Below, in pieces: positions 34,954 through 44,029 of a DNA stretch of 64,000 bases. A program made the translations under genes and the position numbers. The stretch lies in contig JAOAHC010000040.1 in assembly GCA_026415435.1 (NCBI GenBank), positions 1 through 64,000 of the forward strand. Direction: 5' to 3'. Each line of letters starts with the position of its first letter. The first letter of the stretch is position 1. The notes beneath the pieces are model-generated. The model had not been told where the DNA came from. It saw nothing but the letters and a program-made list of their open reading frames with translations, and did not search any database. This DNA is from Clostridia bacterium (GTDB lineage: Bacteria; Bacillota; Clostridia; TANB77; CAG-465).

Positions 34954-35529
34954 TTATTTTAAAGATTCGAAAAGTAAATTTTCAATTATATCAACATTAA
35001 TTCTAGTTTGACTTGAGAACGGTATAATTTCTTCTTTTGCAAAAAGACCCTTTCTAATTTTTAATATATACTCATCAATTTTTGTCTTTGCAATTTTATC
35101 TGCTTTATTTGCGATAATTGTAAAAGGCAAATTTTGACTTACAAGCCAATCATACATTAATTTATCATTATTGCTCGGTTCATGCCTTATGTCTATTAAA
35201 AAAAGTATATGCGAAATTTTATCATTATTTGTAATGTATGCATCAATTAAATTATTAGTTTGAGTTTTTTCAACTTGAGACATTTTTGAATATCCATATC
35301 CAGGTAAATCAACTAAATAAAATTCATTATTAACATTAAAATAATTAATAGATTTTGTTTTGCCTGGTGTATTTCCAACGTAACAAAGTCTTTTTTGATT
35401 TGCAACTGTATTAATAAAAGATGACTTGCCTACATTAGATTTCCCAACTAAAACAATTTGTTTTAAATCTGTATCAAGTATTTGTGTCTTAGAAAATACA
35501 GATGTTTCAAATACTACATTTTTAAACAT
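34954..35529 (-). CDS. engB: Ribosome biogenesis GTPase EngB/YsxC
   Basis: A 191-residue small GTPase needed for assembly of the large ribosomal subunit. G1 is VGKSNVGKSSF (about 29-39), G3 is DLPGYGYSK (about 74), G4 is NKADK (about 141) and G5 is a C-terminal FSSQT. The size and DLPGYGY pattern are diagnostic. GAGGT precedes the ATG. It lies 3 bases downstream of serS on the same strand, so they share a transcript. The lonA gene often found beside engB is absent here. Confidence 0.95.
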   Translation of the reverse strand: MFKNVVFETSVFSKTQILDTDLKQIVLVGKSNVGKSSFINTVANQKRLCYVGNTPGKTKSINYFNVNNEFYLVDLPGYGYSKMSQVEKTQTNNLIDAYITNNDKISHILFLIDIRHEPSNNDKLMYDWLVSQNLPFTIIANKADKIAKTKIDEYILKIRKGLFAKEEIIPFSSQTRINVDIIENLLFESLK

Positions 35530-35532
35530 TCT

Positions 35533-36816
35533 TTAACCTCTTTTTTTTGGTTCAATTTTTTCCATATTGTTCATATAAGGTTTTAAAACATCTGGAATAG
35601 TTACTGAACCATCTTCATTTTGATATAATTCTAATATTGGTATAAGTATTCTAGGTGAAGCAATTGCAGTGTTATTTAGTGTAAACACAAATTTAGTTGA
35701 ACCATCACTATTCTTATATTTTATATTACTTCTTCTAGATTGGAAATCGTTAAATGATGAACATGAATGAGTCTCGCTGTATTTTCCACGACTAGGCATC
35801 CAAGCCTCGATATCATGTTTTCTAACTTGACCAATACCCATATCACCAGTACATACTTTAACAACTCTATATGGTATTTTTAAATCTTGTAATATTTCTT
35901 CTGCATTATTAAGTAAGAAATCGTGTAGAGCATATTGCTTATCAAAATCAGCCTCACACATTATAACTTGTTCAATTTTAGTAAATTGATGAACTCTATA
36001 TAAACCTCTAGTATCTTTGCCATAAGTACCAGCTTCACGTCTAAAACAATTAGAAAGTCCACAATACATTTTTGGTAATTCATTTGCAGATTCAAAGGTT
36101 TCGTTACTGTTATATGAAACCAAAGCTACTTCAGATGTACCAACTAAATATAGTTCGTCTTCAGTTATAGCATAAGCTTGTTCACGACCGCCAGGGAAAT
36201 AGCTAGTACCATACATAGCTTCTTCTTTAACCATAACAGGAACAGACATAGGAGTAAACCCTTTTTTTACTAGTTTATCAATTACATATCTACATAAAGC
36301 CATTTCAAGTAATAAGCCTTCATTTTTTAAAAAGTAAGAACGAGACCCTGAAATCTTTGTAGCTCGAGGAACATCTATTAAATCAAGAGATTCTGCTAAA
36401 TCAATATGATCCTTAATTTCGAAATTAAATGAAGGAATTTCACCAACTTTTTTAAATTCAACATTATCTTCATCAGTTTTTCCATAAGGTACTTCATCTA
36501 GTGGAACACTAGGTACATTGTACATAATTTCTTGAAATTCATCTTTTAAAGGATTGATTTCTGTTTCAAGTTCAGATATTTTTTCTTTTAAATTTCTTAC
36601 ATACTCTACTGTCTTTTGTTTATCATCAGATGGAAGAGAAGGTATTTTAGCTGAAAGAGTGTTTCTTTCTTCTTTGAATGCGTCCAACTTTTTATTTATT
36701 TCACGTACTTGTGTATCAAGTTCTAAAAGTCTGTCAATGTCAACTTTACAAAATTTATCTAAAGCCGCTTTTTTTACAAGTTCACTATTTTCTCTGATAT
36801 ATTTAATATCTATCAT
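35533..36816 (-). CDS. serS: Seryl-tRNA synthetase
   Basis: A 427-residue class II synthetase that charges tRNA-Ser. It has an N-terminal two-helix coiled-coil arm (about 30-105), then the catalytic core with the motif 2 region (FRREAGTYGKDTRG and RVHQFTKIEQV) and motif 3 (NNTAIASPRILIPILE). Length is normal. AAGGAGAG lies before the ATG. The gap to the upstream DUF4364 gene is only 33 bases, too short for a T-box leader, so it is not controlled by its own T-box here. Confidence 0.96.
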   Translation of the reverse strand: MIDIKYIRENSELVKKAALDKFCKVDIDRLLELDTQVREINKKLDAFKEERNTLSAKIPSLPSDDKQKTVEYVRNLKEKISELETEINPLKDEFQEIMYNVPSVPLDEVPYGKTDEDNVEFKKVGEIPSFNFEIKDHIDLAESLDLIDVPRATKISGSRSYFLKNEGLLLEMALCRYVIDKLVKKGFTPMSVPVMVKEEAMYGTSYFPGGREQAYAITEDELYLVGTSEVALVSYNSNETFESANELPKMYCGLSNCFRREAGTYGKDTRGLYRVHQFTKIEQVIMCEADFDKQYALHDFLLNNAEEILQDLKIPYRVVKVCTGDMGIGQVRKHDIEAWMPSRGKYSETHSCSSFNDFQSRRSNIKYKNSDGSTKFVFTLNNTAIASPRILIPILELYQNEDGSVTIPDVLKPYMNNMEKIEPKKRG

Positions 36817-36849
36817 AATATTCTCTCCTTATAATCTCAATATAATATT

Positions 36850-37374
36850 CTAATCTTTTGTCATAAGTTCAAGAAGTTTAGAATATATATTTTCGGCATT
36901 TTCTTGCCAATTTTTTGATATGTTTTTTGCTTGCTCCTTAGTGCCAGCATAAATTGAAATATTAACTAATTCGTCATTTCCATCTTTAATATAACAGGAG
37001 ACTTTATATTCTTCTGATTTTATAGGTATTATCTGTGTATTAATAGAGTAGTCAGTTTTTACTTCAACTATATTTTTATTTATAATTTTTTTTAGATTGT
37101 GTAAATTAACTCCTGGTATAAGTTCAAGTAATTCATTTAACATACTATTTCCAGAGGATGTTAGTTTATACAGAACAGTGCCTTGATCTATAATTTGGTA
37201 TACATATTCACTATTTTTTAACTTTTCAATATAGTCTACTATATCAAAATAAGTTATATCTTCAAATTCTTCACAAAACTTAACTATCTGTTCAACAGTA
37301 AGTGGTTTTGTGGATTTATCAAGAATATATAGCACAATAATTTTATTATCAAATAGTTCAAAATCCTTCGACAA
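36850..37374 (-). CDS. DUF4364 family protein (winged-helix-like)
   Basis: A 174-residue protein of the clostridial DUF4364 family. The N-terminal winged-helix-like region (LFDNKIIVLYILDKSTKPLTVEQIV) is followed by a short beta-rich C-terminal domain. The frame extends upstream to 37431, but AAAGGTGA lies just before TTG at 37374, where the conserved part (SKDFELFD) begins, so TTG is chosen. The DNA-binding-like fold suggests a regulator, but no function is established. Same strand as serS, 33 bases upstream. Confidence 0.78.
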   Translation of the reverse strand: MSKDFELFDNKIIVLYILDKSTKPLTVEQIVKFCEEFEDITYFDIVDYIEKLKNSEYVYQIIDQGTVLYKLTSSGNSMLNELLELIPGVNLHNLKKIINKNIVEVKTDYSINTQIIPIKSEEYKVSCYIKDGNDELVNISIYAGTKEQAKNISKNWQENAENIYSKLLELMTKD

Positions 37375-37419
37375 AAAAATCACCTTTCTTCTTTTATATA
37401 TCTTTACAAAAATATGTAT

Positions 37420-37433
37420 ATATGATATCATAT
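37420..37433. promoter_or_regulatory. 14-bp perfect palindrome in a divergent intergenic region
   Basis: ATATGATATCATAT lies between the DUF4364 gene (minus) and cmk (plus). It might be an operator, but AT-rich DNA gives such palindromes by chance. Confidence 0.3.
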
Positions 37434-37516
37434 CTTTAAGAAAAAATAAAGCAAATATATTAAATAAGCTTTAATTTCATAAAATATATTATATATACGA
37501 AATGGGGTTGTACAAA

Positions 37517-38204
37517 ATGATTAAAACTAAAAAAAATTATATTATCGCTATCGATGGACCATGTGCTACAGGAAAACGGAGTACTTGCTAAAAGATTAGC
37601 TGAAAGATTAAATATATCATACATTGATACTGGTGCAATGTATAGGGCAGCTGGCCTATATTTTTACCAAAATAATATCGAGCTAAATGAAGAAAATGTA
37701 AAAAAATATATTGATAATATAAATATCGACATATACTATATAAATAATGATATGAAAACTTTATTAAATGGTGAAGATGTTAGTATTAAAATTAGAGAAA
37801 ACGAAATATCTAAAATGGCATCTGCAATTGGTGTTTATTCTATAGTAAGAAGTAAATTAGTAGATCTACAAAGAAAAATGAGCTATAGTAAAAGCGTTAT
37901 TATGGATGGTAGAGATATTGGTACAGTAGTGTTTCCAAATGCTGATGTTAAAATATTTTTAACTGCTTCTACAGAACAAAGGGCAATAAGAAGACAAAAA
38001 GATATTGTAAAAAAAGAAGGTAAACTAATTGACTTAAAAACTCTTGAAGAAGAGTTGGATCAGCGTGATTGTAATGATATGAGTAGAAGCTGTTCACCTC
38101 TTAAAATGGCAGATGACGCAGTACTTCTTGATACAACTTCAATATCTATAGAAGAAATGATAGACGAAGCATACAAAATAGTAAAAGAGAGGATTGATCT
38201 TTAA
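37517..38204 (+). pseudogene. cmk: Cytidylate kinase with a one-base frameshift near the P-loop
   Basis: Phosphorylates CMP and dCMP. From ATG 37517 the frame reads a proper start (NYIIAIDGPCATGK), then hits TAA at 37589. Moving to the +1 frame restores the rest: LAKRLAERLNISYIDTGAMYRA, the family motif VIMDGRDIGTVVFPNADVK, the Arg-rich QRAIRRQKD and a normal C-terminus. Removing the single C at 37577, next to an A run, gives GKGVLAKRLAE, close to the usual P-loop. All other parts look intact. As cmk is generally needed in Firmicutes, a sequencing error or recoding are serious alternatives to a true null. It is followed 6 bases later by plsC. Confidence 0.85.
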
Positions 38205-38209
38205 CAAAT

Positions 38210-38794
38210 ATGATTATTTATCTGGTTAAAAAAATACTTTATTTAGTTTTATCAAAAATATATTATAATGTTAAACATATTTCTAAGGAAAATGAAGAAA
38301 ATCTTGACAGATGTATTATTTGTGCAAATCATACAAGTGCGGTTGATTCTATATATATTTATTCAGTAACCAAAAATTTGAGTATAATGGCAAAATCAGA
38401 GTTATTTAAATATAAGATAATTGGTAATATTTTTAAATATTTTGGTATTTTCCCTATAAGACGCGGTAAAAAAGATGCTTCTAGTTTACTGCACGCAATT
38501 AATTTATTTGAAAGTGGTAATAAAATTAAGTTACTTATATTTCCTGAAGGAACCAGAGTAAAATCAGGTGAACATCTTAGTCCAAAAGTTGGACCTGCAT
38601 ATGTTGCTGTAAAAGCAAATGTACCAATTGTTCCTGTATATATTTCAAACGATAGACGACCTTTTTCAAAAATAAAAATAATATATGGTAAACCTGTTTA
38701 TTTAGATAGAAGTAGAAATAAAGATAAAGTTTATTTACAATCATTTTCTGATGAGTTATTAAATAAAATATATAGTCTTAAAGATGAAATTTAA
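38210..38794 (+). CDS. plsC: 1-acyl-sn-glycerol-3-phosphate acyltransferase
   Basis: A 194-residue PlsC-type acyltransferase that makes phosphatidic acid from lysophosphatidic acid. The catalytic NHTSAVD (H-x4-D) is near residue 43, the FPIRRG substrate segment near 83, FPEGTR near 108, and the proline motif VPIVPVYI near 140. One short hydrophobic N-terminal helix anchors it to the membrane. The cmk-plsC order is common in clostridial genomes. The ATG lies 6 bases after the cmk stop, and no strong ribosome site is visible, suggesting coupling with cmk. Confidence 0.92.
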   Translation: MIIYLVKKILYLVLSKIYYNVKHISKENEENLDRCIICANHTSAVDSIYIYSVTKNLSIMAKSELFKYKIIGNIFKYFGIFPIRRGKKDASSLLHAINLFESGNKIKLLIFPEGTRVKSGEHLSPKVGPAYVAVKANVPIVPVYISNDRRPFSKIKIIYGKPVYLDRSRNKDKVYLQSFSDELLNKIYSLKDEI

Positions 38795-38838
38795 ATAGTA
38801 TTTTAAACTGGATTTATGTAGCAAAGGGGGAAGAACAT

Positions 38839-41070
38839 ATGAAATACGAATTTAATGCATGGACAAGCTTTATAGGAGATACATGGAAAAATGAAATAAA
38901 TGTACGTGATTTTATTGTAAACAATTACACGTATTATGATAAAGATGATACATTTTTAAGTGAGCCTACACAAAAAACTGAAAAATTGTTCAGTAAAATC
39001 CAAAGTTTAATGAGTCAAGAAAGAGACAATAACGGCATATATAAAATAGACCAAAATATAGTTAGCTCTATAACTTCACATGGGCCTGGATATATAGATA
39101 AAGATCTAGAGGTTATATTTGGATTGCAAACAGATGAACCCCTTAAACGTGCTATAATGCCTTTTGGTGGTATTAGAATGGTTGAAAAAGCATTTGAAGA
39201 GTACGGATATAAACTAGATGCTGAAATAATTAAGATTTTTGATGAATACAGAAAAACACACAATCAAGGTGTCTTTGACGTGTATACTTCTGCTATGAAA
39301 AAGGCTCGTAAATCTGCTATTATAACAGGACTGCCTGATGCGTATGGTAGAGGAAGAATTATAGGTGACTACAGAAGAGTTGCACTATATGGCATAGATA
39401 TACTTGTAGATGATAAGAAAAAACAACTTTTGGATCTTGAAAAACTTGTTATGCTTGATGAAAATATAAGACTTAGAGAGGAAATTACCGATCAAATAAA
39501 AGCTTTAGAAAATCTTGTGAAAATGGCTTCTAGTTATGGCTTTGATATATCAAAACCTGCAACAAATGCAAAAGAAGCTGTGCAATGGACATATTTTGCA
39601 TATCTTGGTGCTATTAAAGAACAAAATGGCGCTGCAATGAGCATAGGCAGAATTTCTAATTTCTTAGATATATATATTGAAAGAGATCTTCAAAATGGAG
39701 TTATAACTGAGTCTGAAGCCCAGGAATACATAGACCAATTAGTAATTAAGCTCAGAATAGTGAGATTTTTAAGGACTAAGGAATATAACGCTTTATTTAG
39801 TGGAGATCCAAACTGGATTACTGAAAGTATAGGTGGAATTAATGTTTATGGAAAGCCTTTAATTACGAAGACTTCATATAGAATGCTACATACTTTAGTA
39901 AATTTAGGACCTGCTCCTGAGCCAAATTTAACTGTTTTATGGTCTGAAAGATTACCAGAACCATTTAAAAAATTTTGCGCTAAAATATCTATAACTACAA
40001 GCTCAATACAATATGAAAATGATGATTTAATGAATAAATATTATGGAGATGATTATGCTATAGCTTGTTGTGTTTCACCAATGAAAATAGGAAAGCAAAT
40101 GCAATTTTTCGGTGCCAGATGTAATATAGCAAAATTATTACTTTATGCTATAAACGCTGGCAAAGATGAAATCAGTTTTGAACAAATTGGTCCAAATATA
40201 TCTTTAAATAATGGTGAATATTTGCAGTATGATGAGGTAATGAAATGCTACCAAAAAATGATGCAATGGTGTACAAAACTATATATAGATACCTTAAATG
40301 TAATACACTACATGCATGATAAATATTCTTATGAATCTTTACAAATGGCGCTTCATGACAAAGATGTACATAGAACTATGGCATGCGGAATAGCAGGTTT
40401 ATCTGTTGCGGTTGACTCACTTAGTGCCATAAAATATGCTAAAGTAAAACCTATAAAAAATGATTTTGGAATAATAACTGATTTTGAAGTTGATGGTGAT
40501 TATCCTAAATTCGGTAATGATGATGATAGGGTAGACGAAATTGCAAGACAAATTCAGAAAATGTTTATGGAAAATCTGAAAAAGCATAAAACATACAGAA
40601 ATGCAGAAACTACAATGTCTATACTTACTATAACTTCAAACGTAGTTTATGGAGAAAAAACTGGTAGCACTCCTGATGGAAGATATAAAGGTGAGCCTTT
40701 TGCACCTGGTGCAAATCCAATGTACAACCGTGAAAAAAACGGAATTGGAGCTACACTTTGTTCACTTTCAAAACTAAGATATGAAGATAGTATGGATGGT
40801 ATTTCTTATACTTTTTCGGCAGTGCCTAGTACACTTGGAAATGATTTAAATGCAAGGGTAGATAATCTAGTGTTATTACTTGATTCATACTTTGCAAAAC
40901 AAAGTCAGCACATTAACATCAATGTATTAAATAAAGATGTTCTAATAGATGCAATGGAGAATCCTGATAAATATCCAAATCTTACAATAAGAGTATCTGG
41001 ATATGCAGTTAATTTTATTAAACTTTCTAGAAAACATCAGGAAGATATTTTATCTAGAACTTTCTTTTAA
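38839..41070 (+). CDS. pflB: Formate C-acetyltransferase (pyruvate formate-lyase)
   Basis: A 743-residue glycyl radical enzyme that converts pyruvate and CoA to acetyl-CoA and formate. The active-site cysteine pair is in CCVSPM (410-411), and the glycyl radical site is RVSGYAV with Gly near 721. The C-terminal [15 protein letters not shown] matches the family. Length is close to the E. coli enzyme. GGGGGAAG precedes the ATG. The activase is two genes downstream, with an epimerase-like gene between. In this fermentative setting it supplies acetyl-CoA while the hydrogenase disposes of NADH. Confidence 0.96.
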   Translation: MKYEFNAWTSFIGDTWKNEINVRDFIVNNYTYYDKDDTFLSEPTQKTEKLFSKIQSLMSQERDNNGIYKIDQNIVSSITSHGPGYIDKDLEVIFGLQTDEPLKRAIMPFGGIRMVEKAFEEYGYKLDAEIIKIFDEYRKTHNQGVFDVYTSAMKKARKSAIITGLPDAYGRGRIIGDYRRVALYGIDILVDDKKKQLLDLEKLVMLDENIRLREEITDQIKALENLVKMASSYGFDISKPATNAKEAVQWTYFAYLGAIKEQNGAAMSIGRISNFLDIYIERDLQNGVITESEAQEYIDQLVIKLRIVRFLRTKEYNALFSGDPNWITESIGGINVYGKPLITKTSYRMLHTLVNLGPAPEPNLTVLWSERLPEPFKKFCAKISITTSSIQYENDDLMNKYYGDDYAIACCVSPMKIGKQMQFFGARCNIAKLLLYAINAGKDEISFEQIGPNISLNNGEYLQYDEVMKCYQKMMQWCTKLYIDTLNVIHYMHDKYSYESLQMALHDKDVHRTMACGIAGLSVAVDSLSAIKYAKVKPIKNDFGIITDFEVDGDYPKFGNDDDRVDEIARQIQKMFMENLKKHKTYRNAETTMSILTITSNVVYGEKTGSTPDGRYKGEPFAPGANPMYNREKNGIGATLCSLSKLRYEDSMDGISYTFSAVPSTLGNDLNARVDNLVLLLDSYFAKQSQHININVLNKDVLIDAMENPDKYPNLTIRVSGYAVNFIKLSRKHQEDILSRTFF

Positions 41071-41092
41071 AATAAATTTTAGGAGGTTTTTT

Positions 41093-42106
41093 ATGAAAAT
41101 ATTTATGATTGGTTCAACAGGACTTTTAGGCGCATCTAGCGCAGATGAACTTATAAAAAGAGGGCATGAAGTTACTTCAATTGCCCTACCCAACATTCCT
41201 AAAGGAGCATATTTAAACCCTGACTTAAAAATTACTTATGGTAATTATTTAGAATTAAATGATGATGAAATAAGGGCAAATTTAAACGGTTGTGAAGGTA
41301 TTGTATTTGCAGCTGGTGTTGATGAAAGAGTTGAATTTAAAAAGCCTGTATATGAGTCTTATGAAAAATATAATATAAAATCTCTAGAGAGAATACTTAA
41401 AATTGCAAAAGAAGAAAAAATAAAAAAAGTAGTAGTACTTGGATCATATTTTGCTTATTTTGCAAAAAAATATCCTAAAATGAAGCTATGTGATAGACAT
41501 CCATATATCCGTAGTAGAATAGAGCAAGAAAATTTAGCTTTATCATATGGCGGGGATGGAATGGAAGTTGTAGTTTTAGAATTACCATATATATTCGGTA
41601 TCCAAAAAGGTAGAAAACCTGTTTGGACAGTTATATTAGAACAAATATTAAAAATGAAAGATAATACATATTATCCGAGAGGTGGTACCACTATGGTAAC
41701 AGTAAAACAAGTAGCACAGTGTGTAGCTGGTGCTATCGAAAATAGTACTGGCACAATGTCTTGTCCTGTTGGTTGGTATAACATGACTTGGAAAGAACTT
41801 TTAGGCATAGTTCATGAAGCTATAGGTATGAAGAATAGGAAAGTTATAACCATTCCTAAATTTTTGTACAAGCTATATTCTTTTAAGATAATAAAAGAAT
41901 ATCAAAAAAAGGAAGTTGAACCTGGTCTTAATCCATATTATCTAGGTGATATAATGTATAAAAATTTATTTATAGAACCTGATATTATAAAAAATGTATT
42001 AAAAGTTGAAGAAGATAATATAAAACAAGCAATTATTGACTCGTTTAAGTTGTCAATGGAAGCTTTAAAAAACGATAAAAAATTCGTGGGTATGAAAGCA
42101 GAGTGA
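41093..42106 (+). CDS. NAD-dependent epimerase/dehydratase-like protein between pflB and pflA
   Basis: A 337-residue extended SDR with the N-terminal nucleotide motif GSTGLLGASS, an acidic NxD-like region (CEGIVFAAGVDE), VVVLGSYFAYF and a second-half VGWYNMTWKELLG segment. Where the catalytic Tyr-x3-Lys is expected the sequence is YIRSR, so the Lys is apparently replaced by Arg. This could be a conservative change or a loss of redox activity. AGGAGG stands 6 bases before ATG 41093, and an earlier in-frame start at 41003 lies inside pflB. The gene is 22 bases after pflB and 5 before pflA, so the three should be co-transcribed. No known role in pyruvate formate-lyase function. Confidence 0.78.
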   Translation: MKIFMIGSTGLLGASSADELIKRGHEVTSIALPNIPKGAYLNPDLKITYGNYLELNDDEIRANLNGCEGIVFAAGVDERVEFKKPVYESYEKYNIKSLERILKIAKEEKIKKVVVLGSYFAYFAKKYPKMKLCDRHPYIRSRIEQENLALSYGGDGMEVVVLELPYIFGIQKGRKPVWTVILEQILKMKDNTYYPRGGTTMVTVKQVAQCVAGAIENSTGTMSCPVGWYNMTWKELLGIVHEAIGMKNRKVITIPKFLYKLYSFKIIKEYQKKEVEPGLNPYYLGDIMYKNLFIEPDIIKNVLKVEEDNIKQAIIDSFKLSMEALKNDKKFVGMKAE

Positions 42107-42111
42107 TATAA

Positions 42112-42783
42112 GTGACAAAAAAAGACGTAGTAAAAGGTAGAATACATTCTTTTGACAGTTTTAGTACTGTAGATGGGCCAGGTATAAGATATGTGATATT
42201 TATGCAAGGCTGTAATTTAAGATGTAAATATTGTCATAATCCTGATACTTGGAAAATCGATGGGGCAAAAGAATATACTGTAGACGAAGTAGTAAGTAAA
42301 ATATTAAATTGTAAAGATTATATATATAAGTCAAATGGTGGTATTACGATAACTGGTGGCGAACCTTTACTTCAAATAGATTTTCTAATTTATTTATGCA
42401 AAACACTAAAACTACACAATTTTAATATTGCAATAGATACTGCTGGGTATACTAATGTATCTGAAAAACTTGATGAGTTATTAAAGTACGTAGATCTAAT
42501 TATTTTAGATATAAAACTTATGAATAACGAAAATCATAAATGGCTTACAGGTGTAAGTAATGAAAAAATATTAAATTTCGCTGAATATGTATGCAATGAA
42601 AAAAATATTCAGTGCATAATAAGACATGTAAATGTGGATAAATTAACTGATAGTGGAGATGAAATAACTAATTTAGAAAACTTTGTTGCTACACTAAAGA
42701 ATATACAAAAAGTTGAATATTTAGAATATCATGAAATGGGAAAATACAAATGGAATGAACTTGGGCTAAGATATGAACTATAA
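42112..42783 (+). CDS. pflA: Pyruvate formate-lyase activating enzyme
   Basis: A 223-residue radical SAM enzyme that generates the glycyl radical on PflB. The cluster motif is C34-x3-C38-x2-C41 (GCNLRCKYCHNPDTW), preceded by the activase signature SFSTVDGPGIRYVIF. GGEPLLQ and DIKLM follow in the expected order. The length is slightly short but within family range. It starts with GTG. The upstream sequence is GATATAA, so the ribosome site is weak, and coupling with the epimerase gene, which ends 5 bases earlier, is likely. Confidence 0.95.
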   Translation: MTKKDVVKGRIHSFDSFSTVDGPGIRYVIFMQGCNLRCKYCHNPDTWKIDGAKEYTVDEVVSKILNCKDYIYKSNGGITITGGEPLLQIDFLIYLCKTLKLHNFNIAIDTAGYTNVSEKLDELLKYVDLIILDIKLMNNENHKWLTGVSNEKILNFAEYVCNEKNIQCIIRHVNVDKLTDSGDEITNLENFVATLKNIQKVEYLEYHEMGKYKWNELGLRYEL

Positions 42784-42797
42784 AGGAGATTATATTT

Positions 42798-44012
42798 ATG
42801 AATGAAAAAGGGCAGATAGATGAAAAGCAAGTATATTTACTATATATTGAAGGTAAACTATCTATAAAAGAAATTGCAAAAAAGTGCCATGTTAATGAGG
42901 GTGCTGTGTTTGCTATTGCCGAAAACTATGCTAAGTTTGTTCTAGAAGATGTGACTGAATTATATGCTGCTAAGTTAAAAAGAGAAAAAAAAGAAAAAGA
43001 AGATAAAAAAAGAAAAGAACAAGAAGAGAAAGATAAATTAAATAAAGAAAAAAATGATCAAAAACAAGAACAAGCTCTAGATGAAGCAAGGAAATATATG
43101 CATGATTATTTAGAATCAAAAGATAGCAAAGAACTATTTTGCGCTAAAACCAATAGAACTTTATCATATTTTAGAGATACACTTGATTTACTTAAAAACT
43201 CTGATAATAAACAAGACTATAAATTATATAAGGATTTAGAATATAAAATACTTCACCTAGAGGATGACGAAGGTGAAAAAAATACTAAAGCAAAAATTTG
43301 CATTGAAAGTTTTTTAGAACATAAAAAGGATATTTATGATTTTTGTAGTGAAAACAAATATTCAAGAAAATATTTTTATGAAATGTTGGATGTTGTAAAA
43401 AATAGCGATCAAAATCTATATAATTTTGTTAAGTATAAAATAGTACAAGATGAAATAAAAAAGTCTAGCACAATTGCTTTAACTATTAAAAAGATGGCTA
43501 CCTATGAAATAGCTGGTATTAATAGTGATGGAAAAAATAAAAAGTTTGATATTTTAGATTATTACAAAATGACAAATATTAATATTGATAAATTAATTAG
43601 AGCTGCTAGTGATATGAAGCTAGACTCGGAATATGAAAGTTTAAAGAGATTTGCTGATTCTACAAGAAATGATAGAACACATATTACTGAACATGATATA
43701 ATGAGTAAAAGATACGTAGTTCATGGAATTTTAGTTGAAAACGATATAAAACAAAAAATTATTAATTATTTAGAAAAGAATAAAATTCCTTTTGTAAATG
43801 GTACTTTTAAAATTGCCCTTGAAAAATTTGTTGATAGTGAAATTGATATTTCAAAGAGTGTTCTTACGGATAAATCCGAAAAAATTGTTGAAGCTACTCT
43901 AAAAAAAGAATTTAGTAGTAAAAACGTTTCTGAGGATATAATAAATGAATCTATAATTGAACTTACAACTGCTGCGCCAGAGCATGATATGCTTAAATCT
44001 GACTCTAATTAA
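42798..44012 (+). CDS. HTH-repeat/coiled-coil protein, unknown function
   Basis: A 404-residue soluble protein. The N-terminus looks like a resolvase-type HTH (YIEGKLSIKEIAKKCHV, about 14-30), followed by a Lys/Glu coiled coil (about 56-92). Then at least two related modules of about 50 residues follow: YLESKDSKELFCAKTNRTLS...NSD...YK and FLEHKKDIYDFCSENKYSR...NSD...YK, with a weaker third (ILDYYKMTNINIDKLIRAA). Each module looks like a helix-turn-helix (FC-x8-S-x3-F). AAAGGAG precedes the ATG. I do not know the family. DNA binding is a reasonable inference from the HTH-like repeats. Confidence 0.65.
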   Translation: MNEKGQIDEKQVYLLYIEGKLSIKEIAKKCHVNEGAVFAIAENYAKFVLEDVTELYAAKLKREKKEKEDKKRKEQEEKDKLNKEKNDQKQEQALDEARKYMHDYLESKDSKELFCAKTNRTLSYFRDTLDLLKNSDNKQDYKLYKDLEYKILHLEDDEGEKNTKAKICIESFLEHKKDIYDFCSENKYSRKYFYEMLDVVKNSDQNLYNFVKYKIVQDEIKKSSTIALTIKKMATYEIAGINSDGKNKKFDILDYYKMTNINIDKLIRAASDMKLDSEYESLKRFADSTRNDRTHITEHDIMSKRYVVHGILVENDIKQKIINYLEKNKIPFVNGTFKIALEKFVDSEIDISKSVLTDKSEKIVEATLKKEFSSKNVSEDIINESIIELTTAAPEHDMLKSDSN

Positions 44013-44029
44013 AATATTAGGAGAATTAT

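Noticed and set aside
36817-36849. T-box leader for serS
   Set aside because: Only 33 bases separate serS from the upstream gene, and no T-box sequence is present.
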